A DNA stretch of 64,000 nucleotides from Desulfomonile sp963700305 (GCA_963700305.1 CAVOXB010000019.1:1-64000); one strand, 5' to 3'. Shown: positions 29,316 to 39,526, counted from the stretch's first letter. Notes: generated by a model from the letters alone, not told the origin. Program-made: numbers and translations.

Positions 29316-31053
29316 TTAGAAGTCGAATCTGAGCAGGAACTCGCCACCTATCACCGGGTCTATGGTCCTCATGGGTCTGGTGCCGAAGAGATTTGCGGCA
29401 GTGCCTGTCTCCCATCCCGGAACGGACCGATCTACACACGCGTAGCTGAACCACTCACCCGGTTGCCAGTATGCGACGTTAACCGTGAAGAGCCATTGTT
29501 CCACGAGCTTCCAATCGATGCGGCCCATGATTTCCCAGCCAAGGGATCTGTCAGGGATATTAGGCGAAGTTGGATAGCGATTGAGATTCAGGTCGATGTT
29601 CCCGTCCGGAGTTCCGGGAAAGGCCCCAAGTCCCGCATTCGGGCCAATGCAACCCCAGCTATATCCGTTGCTGGTCCTCTCGGCCCGCATGTAGCTGAGG
29701 CAAACGTTCAAGTTCGCTGCCACCGCATAATCGAGGCGTGCTGCCAGAACAAAGGCGTCCCTCATAAATCCCCATCCTGAAAGGTTATAAGCATTGAGGC
29801 CCGACCCATAGTCGCGAGCCAGAAGCCAACTGTACGGCTTGAAAAGAATGTGATTGCCCAAGGGACCGATCATAATTGGGGTGGCGAACAAAGACTGCGG
29901 GCTGTTTGCCGATGAGTATCCCGTTTCTCCGATCCGGTCCGGGGGACCAAAACTGGAGCAGACTCAATTTCGCCGGACCCATCAGCCAACCCCACTCCGA
30001 TGCGTAACGCCATTGCTCAATGTATCGCGGATTTGGAAGACCTACTGCCTGATTGGGATCCGCATGCCACCTGTCCGTCCAATAAACCCATGCCGCCTCG
30101 CCATTGAAGAAAAATCGGCCGTTGTTGTATTTGGCAAAGACGGTGCCGTGGAATATCTCCGAGTCCTGGGGAACCAATCTCGTAACGAGCGGATCGTTGG
30201 GATCGTCGATGAGGGCCTCCGGACCGATGTGGTAACTCCCGTAAGTGCCGAGGATCCCCATATTACCGGTCCTTGCAGATATTGGACAAATCCGAGCACG
30301 TCCTTGGAAAAAGTTCCGCCCCCGTCCGCTCTGCTGTAGTACTGCCCCGGTACGACGGCCCCACTTGCCGCGCAGGTATTGCGGCAAATTGTAAAGGTCG
30401 CCTAATTCATCGGCGATGGCTTGAATGCCTGAAGTGCCCACGAATCTGAAGGGATAATAAGCGAGGCCAACATCCAGGGGGCCGAAGGGAGCGCTTCATG
30501 AGCATAGATTCCGTGGTCGCTGAGGAATTCCCAAGTCTGCTCCGTCATACTGCACACCGATGCCGAAAGCCCAAGGCCGTTTCCCAAGAACAAACTGGCC
30601 CCATGGCGTCTGTACTGTCGCCCAAAACAGTGTCCATTGGCCGTCACTCATGGCTGTGTTAATTCCGGGCGAGTTCTCGGTGAGGTAATCTTCGTTCACC
30701 GGTTCACCGTATGAGGCGATACGATACTTAGCGTTTATCCTCATCGCAGGGTTGAGCCGAAAGGTAGGTTCCCACTCCACTTCAAAATATGACCAGCCCG
30801 CCTTGGCTGAAGTGCTGATGTTGGTGTCGAACTGCCCTCCGTTCCAGAAATTGAAGTTCCCGGCCCTTGTGCCGCCTCCGTTGTCCACGTTATAAGGGCC
30901 GAAAAAACCGCGGGAACCGGTTTGTCCGTACCACTCGTAATGCCACAACATGTGTGCGTGTAGGTCGATATCCCATGCATGGGCTGCAGTCGCGCCGAGG
31001 GCAAAGCACAGGTACAGCCCAACGCCCAATGCCATGCTCCAAAATCTCCCCAT
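29316..31053 (-). CDS. Outer-membrane porin-like protein, paralogue 2, several frameshifts
   Basis: ATG 31053 starts a signal peptide (MGRFWSMALGVGLYLCFALG...AHA/WDI). Signature segments GFFGPYNVDNGGGTR, SDGQWTLFWATVQTPWGQFV, YDRSLGQSH and DYAVAANLNVCLSYMRAERT match paralogue 1 in order, and it ends with Phe (FLLRFDF). Frames change near 30,520, 30,420, 30,300 and 29,830. With corrections it is about 575 aa. It begins the zinc-uptake operon, so a role as an outer-membrane zinc entry channel is inferred from context. Confidence 0.7.
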
Positions 31054-31170
31054 AACCCACCCTCCTGTAATCACGCAAATATTCACAGCGAGCCGCACGA
31101 TTACTCGTTGGAAACCAAATTCTTCCGCTGACGCCCGAGAATCCAAGCGCCGATGCAGTATTCCTTGATT

Positions 31171-31226
31171 GTATTACGATATATTACCCTTTCAGGTATA
31201 ATACGAGGTATTACTGACACGTGTCA
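31171..31226. promoter_or_regulatory. Operator-like palindromes upstream of porin 2
   Basis: GTATTACGATATATTACC (31171-31188) and GGTATAATACGAGGTATTAC (31195-31214) are two adjacent, imperfect inverted repeats built on GTATTAC/GTAATAC. A separate 12-bp perfect palindrome TGACACGTGTCA follows at 31215-31226. The first two share half sites with the palindrome at 16191-16209 before porin 1 and resemble Zur-type zinc operators. They lie 118-173 bases upstream of the porin 2 ATG. Confidence 0.5.
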
Positions 31227-31556
31227 AGATCTTTATCGGACAGTTTGTAACCCCTCAGTTTTGCGCGAGGTGTTGATATTCGCAACCTGCGAATTCAGGA
31301 GCGAGAGGATGATGACTACATTGGTCGAGTTGAGAGACGAGGTCGAGTGTTTTGCGGGTTCGGTTTGGGAAAAAGCAGATCGTATGGCTCTTGCTCCATG
31401 TTCAAAGCGAGCTGATCAAAAACCTTCTTGATTCGATCGGCCGGATCTTCGCCGCGTTTCTTGAGCGCGGTGACAACAGGGTAAGTTCCACCGCAAGTCT
31501 AGGATTAATCATCTCGTATGGAAAGACAATGTCTCAAGAAACACCCGGGCTTGACC
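31227..31556. other. Intergenic, no gene recognised
   Basis: About 330 bases between the end of the PEP-synthase-like gene and the porin 2 promoter. Short open frames occur, but none has a ribosome site with recognisable product. No repeat or RNA signal was seen. Confidence 0.4.
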
Positions 31557-34500
31557 TCATTCGACCATCAGGGAATCGAATTCCGTGACCGAATCCGCTT
31601 TGGTCCATAGCCCGAGATACCCCTCCAAGGTTCGATTGGCTTGATAGTCCATGAGTAGCTTACCATCTAGATAGGCTTTCACGTGGGACCCGGCTGTTTC
31701 CACCTTCAGGTCGTACCATCTGTTTGATGCAATCGGAATGTCCACCGTCGCAAGTTGGAATCTCTTCGAATGCCTGAACTCGAAAAGGATCGCGTTGTCT
31801 TCGAGGGCATTGATTCTGAAGACGAAGTAGTTGCCCACGTCGCGGATACCGAACGCGATACCGCCCGCTTGATCGATGAGACCGGAACGGAGCCTCACCT
31901 TCACGCTTGCCGTTCCCGCATTGAGCAGGCTCCCTTTTCTCACAGCCAGCGGGAAATAGTAGTAGGCTCCTATATTGTCCAGGAATTCTTGGTACCGGCT
32001 GCCTACGAATCTTCCCATCAGTCCGGCGGCACGGGAAGATACCCAGGTGGCGTACTGAGATCCGTCTGAAAGACACACCGAGCGTCCATCCGATTCCGTC
32101 TGCCTCCAATGGCCTGTGCTGATGTAGAAATCGGGCGGCTCATCAGGCCGTTTTCTTTCCAGGAAATTATAGTCCTCTCTGAAAAATGATTCGGTCAGTT
32201 GAGGGATCTCTTCTGGATTTGCGATTCCCATGTCCATGAGTCTGCTGGTCCCCAGCAGCCTGCCCAGTTGGTCAAGGGCGGCCTCCATGCTCTTGCGGTC
32301 CATGCGTCCGAGAGAAGCCTCGATGAGATCACCCTTGACCTGAACAGAGAATCCCAGTCGCTCCAAGATTTCGCCAAGGAATCGAATGCGCAAGGACTTG
32401 CCGTAGTACGATCCGACCCCACCCGCGAATTGAAGGGTCACGTAGTTTTGGTTGAGATCTTCACCGCAGAGAGAATCCACGGTGGCAAAATGATACCCGA
32501 AACGTGCGTTGAAGTTCATGTAGTCGCCAGAGATAAGGGCATAGCTGGGACTTCCTAGGACATCGCCTGTCTGAGGACCAGCGCCCCCGGCAACGAGGTC
32601 CATGAGATTCCGTGCACTGATACCAATGGTTGCTTTCCAGTTGATTCCCGGGTGATACAAGCCGCGCAAAATGGCTGCGAATGGGATCGAGTTTATGCTC
32701 TGGGCATCGGGAGTGTCGTTGGCCGCAAGGTCTTGCCGGAGACCGCCTCCCAAATCGATGACATAGAGCCACAGAGGAATACTCAGTTTCATCTTCAGGG
32801 CTCCCGTCACCCTTTCGGCTACATCTCCATAGCCGAACATTTCCCGCATGGCCTGCTCATGGGTAAATCGAATGATGTCGTGAACGGTTCGACAGCCTTC
32901 CGGAGAGAACGCGGGGTCTTCGGGATCAGTAAGGTTGAGCGGCGAGATACTTTCCAAAACGGCCTGCATCTTCAGGTGCGTAGGGCTTGAGAAGACGGGT
33001 CGTTTCACCTGGCGTACTGACTGGAGAAGGTCTCTTACCACTCCATCGTAGACTCTTGCCTGGCTTGCCCATAAGGTGATTTCATCGCCGTCAACCAGCT
33101 TGGACGTGGCACCCTTCGTGTCAAAGAGAGCCGGAACCCCAAACTCACGGGCCACTGAAGCGAGGTGGCTGGTGATACTTCCGACATCCGTGATGATGCC
33201 TTTGACTTTGGCTATGACCTTGGCATGCTGCGGAGAAGCCGTTTTCGTGACCAGTATCACATCCTCTTCCAGGCGCTTGGCATCGTCCAGGTCCTCGCCC
33301 GCTTTGAGAAGGACGACCTTCCCCATGGCCGCTCCTCCTGACACGCATGTACCGCTCTCAATCAGCACCTCATGGCCTGGGTAATCGAGGACAACTTCCT
33401 GAGTTGACGGTGCGTCTTCTTCGTACAGTTGCAGGGGACGGGACTGGAGCATGTACAATTGCTCAGACTGGTCCACAGCCCATTCGATGTCCAGGGGACG
33501 GCCAAAATGCTTTTCCAGAATTCTACCGCAATCCCAGAGTCGTCGAAGAATCGTATCTCCACCGTCTTCTCCAGTCTCAGAGGAATACGATAATGAAGAT
33601 GAACCCATAGGGTTCACCGCATCGGTCGAGTGCTCGACGACCGAAAACCGGTCTTTGTCCAGCAAATACGTGGCATGTGCGGAGGCTTCTCCTCCCACAA
33701 GCGCTTCCCCGAGGCCTTTAACGGTATTGATCTTCATGCGGCGCACATCACCGGAAACCGGGTCCGCAGTATACAGTACGCCGCTTTCCCGTGCGTCGAC
33801 CATTGCAAGAACCAGGATGCACATGGGGGTTTCCCGGTCATCGAGCCCGTGCAGAAGACGATATGAGAGCGCTGAAGCAGAATACTTGCTCGCAACCACG
33901 GTCTTATAGGCTTCGAGAAACTTGTCCCTTCTCACGTTCAGTACGGACGTATACTGTCCCGCGAAAGAAGTTTCGCTGTCTTCACCGACTGCGCTGCTCC
34001 GCACCGCAACAGCGACTCCTGGACGAGTTCTCTTCTCCAACTCTTCATAAGCCGCAATCAACGGCTTCCCGACTGAATCGGGCACCTCCGTTTCCATGAT
34101 GCGTGACTGAATGAGCTTTCCGGCGGCCTCCAGCTTCTCCAGGTCGTCCGGATCAATTTCGGCGAGGGTACCGTCGATCTCTCCAACGAGTCCTGTTTCC
34201 ATGATGAAACACTGATACGCTGCAGCTGTCACCGCAAAGCCTTCAGGCACGCGGAGATCGAGTTCTCTTGCAATGATGGCTAGATTTGCCGCTTTGCCAC
34301 CCACGGTTCTCAGGTGATCTGAACTGATCTGCTCAAGGGGCAGAACGAAGGATTCGCTCATGGGCCAGATTTTTGGAGCAAGCTCGTCCCGTACGGACCG
34401 TTGAATACTTGCCAGCACGGATGACAGCATTGGGGTATCTTTTCGGGACAAGCCTTGGAGGCACTGGATAATAGCCGCCACTTCTTCGTGGATTGCATCG

Positions 34501-34700
34501 TAATGAACCTTAATCTGCTGGCTGGTAAGAGGACGGTTGGAGTAATAAGTCTCCTCCAAGTCCGCCATGAGCGTCAAGGCTCTGCGATTGTGATCCAGAA
34601 GCTCTTTGAAAAATTTGTACTTGCCCGCATACTTCGGCCCCGCCTGTGACGGAGAAGCACTTTCATCGTTTTCTGAAGCAGGTTTCGTAGAATCTTTCAT
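31557..34700 (-). CDS. PEP synthase/PPDK-like protein with C-terminal LamG-like domain, 1047 aa
   Basis: After a helical N-terminus of about 110 residues, GGKAANLAIIARELDLRVPE starts a pyruvate/ATP-binding (PPDK_N) domain with VAVRSSAVGEDSETSFAGQY and FGRPLDIEWAVD (about residues 130-450). ITSHLASVAREFGVPALF (near 540) is the phosphohistidine domain with the catalytic His kept. About 300 residues follow that I cannot assign; there is no PEP-binding TIM barrel like that of true PpsA. The last 150 residues (SVKVRLRSGLIDQAGGIAFG ... GLWTKADSVTEFDSLMVE) are a LamG/DUF1080-like jelly roll, related to the secreted protein at 44877. There is no signal peptide. The gene is intact and starts 27 bases after the cytochrome stop. 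The reaction is unknown; a dikinase half-reaction is likely. Confidence 0.7.
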   Translation of the reverse strand: MKDSTKPASENDESASPSQAGPKYAGKYKFFKELLDHNRRALTLMADLEETYYSNRPLTSQQIKVHYDAIHEEVAAIIQCLQGLSRKDTPMLSSVLASIQRSVRDELAPKIWPMSESFVLPLEQISSDHLRTVGGKAANLAIIARELDLRVPEGFAVTAAAYQCFIMETGLVGEIDGTLAEIDPDDLEKLEAAGKLIQSRIMETEVPDSVGKPLIAAYEELEKRTRPGVAVAVRSSAVGEDSETSFAGQYTSVLNVRRDKFLEAYKTVVASKYSASALSYRLLHGLDDRETPMCILVLAMVDARESGVLYTADPVSGDVRRMKINTVKGLGEALVGGEASAHATYLLDKDRFSVVEHSTDAVNPMGSSSLSYSSETGEDGGDTILRRLWDCGRILEKHFGRPLDIEWAVDQSEQLYMLQSRPLQLYEEDAPSTQEVVLDYPGHEVLIESGTCVSGGAAMGKVVLLKAGEDLDDAKRLEEDVILVTKTASPQHAKVIAKVKGIITDVGSITSHLASVAREFGVPALFDTKGATSKLVDGDEITLWASQARVYDGVVRDLLQSVRQVKRPVFSSPTHLKMQAVLESISPLNLTDPEDPAFSPEGCRTVHDIIRFTHEQAMREMFGYGDVAERVTGALKMKLSIPLWLYVIDLGGGLRQDLAANDTPDAQSINSIPFAAILRGLYHPGINWKATIGISARNLMDLVAGGAGPQTGDVLGSPSYALISGDYMNFNARFGYHFATVDSLCGEDLNQNYVTLQFAGGVGSYYGKSLRIRFLGEILERLGFSVQVKGDLIEASLGRMDRKSMEAALDQLGRLLGTSRLMDMGIANPEEIPQLTESFFREDYNFLERKRPDEPPDFYISTGHWRQTESDGRSVCLSDGSQYATWVSSRAAGLMGRFVGSRYQEFLDNIGAYYYFPLAVRKGSLLNAGTASVKVRLRSGLIDQAGGIAFGIRDVGNYFVFRINALEDNAILFEFRHSKRFQLATVDIPIASNRWYDLKVETAGSHVKAYLDGKLLMDYQANRTLEGYLGLWTKADSVTEFDSLMVE

Positions 34701-34726
34701 GGTACTACACCCTATGGTTTGCGTGC

Positions 34727-36067
34727 TCAGTCTGAGCACAGATGGGAGCCACTGCATCCCCTGCTTTCCGGGAACGCAGCTACTTGACCGTTATGGGCAG
34801 CGTCGAATCGAACATCCTTGTTTCTGTCTCCTTCAAAGGCCATTTCATTGAAACGGTTCAAATCATAAACCAGGGCCGCCCGGACTGTGTAGTCACCCTG
34901 GGCGAGCTTCGGTTCCCAAGCGAGAATCCGCTCTTCCCCGGCCCGAACGATGGTTTCATGTGGACCTTGCGCATCCGCGGCCATGGCCGAGATCGCATCC
35001 GGGAGTTTCTTGTCATCTTCCAGGAAGGCACGATCATCCGGCCGGTCGCCATACCACGGGGCAAACATCCATTCTTGAGTGGCGGCAACTTTGCCGTCTT
35101 TATCCACAACTTCCGCGGTGAGGAAAACCGCTCTGCGGAATGAACCTGTAGGAGCGGAATGACCGGCGCCCACATTAATGACATGAAAGTTCAACTGAGG
35201 AGAGGGTTGTTCTCCCGCCACGATGACTAGGTTCAAGGCCGAAGAAACTCTTTGGGTAGAATGGCCGCCCGTCCAGGTGTGTCGAGCGACAGTCCTGATG
35301 GGAACATCATAATCCTCCGCTGCTTTTCGCAGCGTCCTCGGCATGTGGCAATCCTGGCATTGCTGCGGTCCCAAACCTGGTTTGTGGAAATCGTCCCGCC
35401 ATTCAAGAAACGTCTGGGTCTGTTTTCCCACGACCCTCTTACCGGCACTGTGACAATGGGCACACATGACCGATGTCTTAATTCCCGGTTCCTTGACTGT
35501 CTTGTGAGGGGCTTCGGCTCCGTATGGGCCTCGGATGCTCCCCTCAGGCGTTAGATGACAGCTTGCACAGGTCATGCCGCCTTCCTGATTCTTGGCCCGT
35601 CCCTTGGGTCGGTCGATTTCCGGTTTATCCATTTCAGGGAGTTGGAAAGGCTCTGGGTAATGGCAGATGCTACAATTCTGTCCGCCTCTTTCGACGCCTC
35701 TCGCATGAACGGGCCACGGGTCTATTCCGGCAATAGAATGGGCCGTGCCCATGGTCGAGACTCGGCCTTTCAAGGAAAGCAGATCCTTTTGATCTTGCCA
35801 CGGCGACATAGGTTTGTATGAGAGATCTGTTCCAAAACCGTAGTAATATTCTCGGTAAATGGCCTGATGGCATTCGCCGCATTGAGCGGAAGGAGTTGCA
35901 GTGCCCTCGGGGAATTCGACATCGTAAGTGGCTTGAGCAACGGAGCGGATGGGGTCTTTCTTGGCAGTTGAGGTTTGGGCGTTTGCCCAATGAGCAATTT
36001 TCGTAACCGTGAACAGTATTGTCGATGCTCCAACAACCAGCATAACCAAGGTCATGTTCTTTTTCAT
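34727..36067 (-). CDS. Pentaheme c-type cytochrome, 446 aa
   Basis: ATG 36067 begins MKKNMTLVMLVVGASTILFT, a signal peptide ending near NAQ. Five C-x-x-C-H heme motifs are seen: CGECH, CSICH, CASCH, CAHCH and CQDCH, all in the N-terminal 270 residues. The C-terminal 170 residues are a beta-rich domain (LNFHVINVGAGHSAPTG, VVDKDGKVAATQEWMF). This two-part layout is known in multiheme cytochromes of deltaproteobacteria. Located in the periplasm, it would carry electrons for anaerobic respiration. It lies between porin 3 and the PEP-synthase-like gene on one strand and is probably in the same operon. Confidence 0.85.
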   Translation of the reverse strand: MKKNMTLVMLVVGASTILFTVTKIAHWANAQTSTAKKDPIRSVAQATYDVEFPEGTATPSAQCGECHQAIYREYYYGFGTDLSYKPMSPWQDQKDLLSLKGRVSTMGTAHSIAGIDPWPVHARGVERGGQNCSICHYPEPFQLPEMDKPEIDRPKGRAKNQEGGMTCASCHLTPEGSIRGPYGAEAPHKTVKEPGIKTSVMCAHCHSAGKRVVGKQTQTFLEWRDDFHKPGLGPQQCQDCHMPRTLRKAAEDYDVPIRTVARHTWTGGHSTQRVSSALNLVIVAGEQPSPQLNFHVINVGAGHSAPTGSFRRAVFLTAEVVDKDGKVAATQEWMFAPWYGDRPDDRAFLEDDKKLPDAISAMAADAQGPHETIVRAGEERILAWEPKLAQGDYTVRAALVYDLNRFNEMAFEGDRNKDVRFDAAHNGQVAAFPESRGCSGSHLCSD

Positions 36068-36163
36068 TGAAAACAACTCCTTCGGGTTGCACAGGAGGGA
36101 CTCTCCTCCAGGGGTAACGGGGTTGAAGAGATTTCCTGAAGCGAGCATGAACAGGGCCTGCCG

Positions 36164-37814
36164 CTAGAATTCCACGTACACAAAAATCTTTGTGGCGACT
36201 ACGGGATCTATCGTCCTATTGGGGTTGATCCCAAAGTTGTTGGCTGTAGCCGGGATATCCCAATTCGGGACCGTCTTATCGATGCAGGCATAATTGAACC
36301 ATCGTCCGGGTTGCCAGTATCCCGCAACGAACCTGATTTTCCACTTTTCCAGAAGTTGCCAGTCCATCCCTGCATCGATCTCCCACCCCAAGTTGTTGTC
36401 GGGGATTGATGGGGCCCCAGGACTAAAGGCATTTATGGTGCTGAGGTTCAGGAATTCTACCCTGCTTCCCGCGGCAGCCGGTCGCATAAAGCCCCACCCG
36501 TATCCGTGGGGAGATGCCCGGTCCGCCCAGAAGAAGCTCGTGAAAACGTTCAGGTTGGCCGCTACAGCGTAGTCCAGCCGGAGAGCAGCAATTGAAGCGT
36601 CGTTCATATAGCCGTCGGTATTGAGGTTGAAAAGCCCCAGACCTGCGCCATAATAGAAGTTCATGGCCAGACTGTACGGATCGAACACCCCGTGGTTTGC
36701 AAACCCGTAGAAATAGGGTTGCCTGTCTATGAGAACTCCGTGTCGCCGGTCCGGCCCTGGCAGCCACGCGTAGATAAAGGACACTTTTCCGGGGCCAGCC
36801 ATGAAGCCCGTCTCCACCACCCAACGCCATGCTTCGACGTAGCCGGTTCGAGTAGGCGATGCGCCATCCTGCGACCTCTGAAACCTCGTGATCCGGTTTA
36901 CCCAGTCAAGCTCCGCATTGAAGAACCATCGCCCATCAGAATATTTCACGAATACTCCGCCATCCGTGCTGACGATGTCACTCGCCGAAAAGGATATCCG
37001 GTCGGACTGAAGACGCTGTGATTCCGGTCCCCTGTGGTAGCTGAAGTACTCGCACACTACCCCCGCTGACAGAGGACCGCTCTCGTATGTGAGAAACGTA
37101 ACAGGAGAAAAGGTGAGCACAGCGTTCGTGTCCAGTGCATTATAATAGGGATTGTCCAATGGGGGCGGGAACGAGTTGTTCGGCTGGTTTTGTCTAAAGG
37201 GGTTGTCAGGCTGCTGTCTCCAGGGATAGAAACCCGAGTCCGAATCGGAACGGACCGTATGGGGCAACGAAGAGCAACGACTCTGACGTCAGGTCCTCAG
37301 CCCCATTGTATTGGAGACCACACCCGAATCTAAAGGGCCTTTTACCGAAGGCCACGATGCCCCACGGGGTCTGGGCAGAAAACCACCACATGCTCCACTG
37401 TCCTTCAGAGATTGCAACCTGAACCCCCGGAGCGGTAGAGTTCCTATACGATGACGCTATGGGATCACCGAAGCCCCCAATCCGGTATTCGCCCCGCAGC
37501 TTCATGGCTTCATTAAGCCTCAATTGCGTGAGGACATTGGTCTCCATGACCTGATCGGCAGCACCACTGGAGGATGAGAGGTCGTTCATCTTCCCGCCCG
37601 CCCAACCATTTACAGACGCATAGTTCCCCGGGATAGAGCTGTTGTCCAGGTCGAACTTCCCAAAAAACCCTCGCGATCCCAATTGGCTAACGAAACGGTC
37701 CTTCCAAATCAATTCGCCTTCCATGGAAAATTCCCACGCTAAGGCCGTTCCGCTCAGCGTGCAACCGATCACGAATAAACACAACAACAAAGAAAGCCAT
37801 CTTAACGCTCGCAT
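36164..37814 (-). CDS. Outer-membrane porin-like protein, paralogue 3, frameshifted
   Basis: MRALRWLSLLLCLFVIGCTL...ALA/WEFSME is the signal peptide. GSRGFFGKFDLDN, SEGQWSMWWFSAQTPWGIVA, DYAVAANLNVFTSFFWADRA and GYWQPGRWFNYACIDKTVPN match the other two paralogues in the same order, and the protein ends VYVEF. The frame shifts near 37,220, after FRFGLGFLSLE. Corrected length is about 550 aa. It stands at the head of the cytochrome/PEP-synthase-like operon. The substrate is unknown. Confidence 0.7.
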
Positions 37815-37931
37815 AGTAACGCCCCAAACCTCCCAAAGGAGTCAGCGACCGAAACATTACCGGTTAAAGGTCGTCAATAGACCTGGATAGGGTCCAGGGT
37901 AGACATCTTTGCATAAAGGTTGTCAGCCAGG

Positions 37932-37952
37932 ATAACAGACACTGCCTGTTAT
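37932..37952. promoter_or_regulatory. Palindrome ATAACAG-N7-CTGTTAT upstream of porin 3
   Basis: Seven-base perfect arms with a 7-base spacer lie about 120 bases before the porin 3 start and about 140 bases after the chrA stop. There is no T-run on the minus strand, so an operator is more likely than a terminator. Confidence 0.45.
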
Positions 37953-38094
37953 TTTGATTAAATACTCCTTCCGAGACTGCAACCTGTCGGACAAGTCATC
38001 CTCGACAGCAGCCTCATGGGATACTAGAACCCAGCCCTATCCCCTATGGACGGAACTCGACCAAACCGAGTCTCTCCGGCGGTCATTCTTTTCC

Positions 38095-39513
38095 CTACCC
38101 AACGAGCATTCTTACTACATGATACGCTACCCCCAGTCCGGCACAGCCCGCAATGGTATAGATCATTGCGATCTTGAACCGGAAGAGAGCCAGCAAAGCC
38201 ACGATTGCGATAACGAGTGACGGCACATTGGTCGTTCCCAGGACAGGGACCTGTAGATGAGCTCCGAGAACATACACGTCACGAAGGGACCCGAAGATGG
38301 TGTTCAGAGCGAACCAAACCGCCAAGTTAAGAACAACTCCGACTACCGCCGCGGTGATGGAAGACATTGCCGTCTTAAGGGACTGGTTTCCCCGCAGAGC
38401 CTCTATGTACGGGGCTCCGAGGAATATGAACAGGAAGCACGGCACGAAGGTCACCCAGACAGTGAGCGCCGATCCCAATACTCCGGCCAGCATGGGGTCA
38501 AGTCCGCCGGGGTTCCGGTATGCGCCCAAAAAGCCGACAAACTGCAGGACCAGGATGAGAGGTCCGGGGGTGGTCTCTGCCAGGCCCAAACCGTCCAGCA
38601 TCTCTCCCGGTTTCAACCAGCCGTAGAAATCGACCGCTTGCTGAGCCACATACGCCAAGACCGCATACGCCCCGCCGAACGTCACGACAGCAGTTTTGCT
38701 GAAAAAGATCGCCTCCTGAAAATAGACGTTCTGTGATCCGAGATAGAGGAAAATCATGAGTACCGGACCCAACCACAGCACGGACCAGACCAACAGGACT
38801 CCCACAGACCGCAGGAATGAAGGGCGGACATGTTCCAGGGTCCCTCGTTCTAACAGAATGTCTACAGCAGGTCCGTCGCAGCCCAGTTGACCATTTGCGC
38901 TTGTCTGAGGCACAGCGAAAGCATCGGGCCGGAAGCGTCCTCCCAGAAAACCGAACACTGCGGCAGCTAGCACGATGAGAGGGAACGGGACATCATAGAA
39001 GAAGATAGCCACAAACGCCAAACCGGACAGTGTGATCATCAGTCTGTTTTTCAGGGCCCGTTTTCCGATCCGAAGGACGGCTTCCAAGACGATTGCCAGG
39101 ACAGCCGGTTTTAGACCAAAGAAGAGCCATTGAACGACACTCAGGTTCTGATAACCGGCATACAAGATGCTCAACACGAGCATGAAAAGAAAACCGGGTA
39201 GCACGAACAGTGTCCCTGCCACAATCCCTCCCTTGGTTTTGTGGAGGAGCCATCCGATATACGTCGCCAGTTGCTGGGCTTCAGGTCCAGGGAGAAGCAT
39301 GCAGTAATTGAGCGCATGGAGAAAGCGCTCTTCACTGATCCAGCGTCTCTCTTCCACCAAATACCGGTGCATCACCGCTATCTGGGCGGCCGGACCGCCG
39401 AAGCTGTTGAGCGCAACTCTGACCCAAACCCAAAACGCCTCCCGGAAAGTGACTATGTTCAGTGGAACACCCTCACAGACTGGTTCAGAGGAAGGGCTCT
39501 TTGTTTCGTCCAT
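38095..39513 (-). CDS. chrA: Chromate transporter ChrA (long-chain, two-domain), 472 aa
   Basis: Duplicated membrane halves are visible: FREAFWVWVRVALNSFGGPA with QIAVMHRYLVEERRWISEE and LLPGPEAQQLATYIGWL in the first, and FSKTAVVTFGGAYAVLAYVA with LGLAETTPGPLILVLQFVGF in the second. These are the CHR-superfamily signatures. The protein exports chromate (and may carry sulfate). ATG 39513 is chosen over a TTG nine bases earlier. It follows a rhodanese gene by about 14 bases, and a chrB gene is divergent at 41642, so chromate resistance is well supported. Confidence 0.9.
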   Translation of the reverse strand: MDETKSPSSEPVCEGVPLNIVTFREAFWVWVRVALNSFGGPAAQIAVMHRYLVEERRWISEERFLHALNYCMLLPGPEAQQLATYIGWLLHKTKGGIVAGTLFVLPGFLFMLVLSILYAGYQNLSVVQWLFFGLKPAVLAIVLEAVLRIGKRALKNRLMITLSGLAFVAIFFYDVPFPLIVLAAAVFGFLGGRFRPDAFAVPQTSANGQLGCDGPAVDILLERGTLEHVRPSFLRSVGVLLVWSVLWLGPVLMIFLYLGSQNVYFQEAIFFSKTAVVTFGGAYAVLAYVAQQAVDFYGWLKPGEMLDGLGLAETTPGPLILVLQFVGFLGAYRNPGGLDPMLAGVLGSALTVWVTFVPCFLFIFLGAPYIEALRGNQSLKTAMSSITAAVVGVVLNLAVWFALNTIFGSLRDVYVLGAHLQVPVLGTTNVPSLVIAIVALLALFRFKIAMIYTIAGCAGLGVAYHVVRMLVG

Positions 39514-39526
39514 TGCTTTCAAATGC

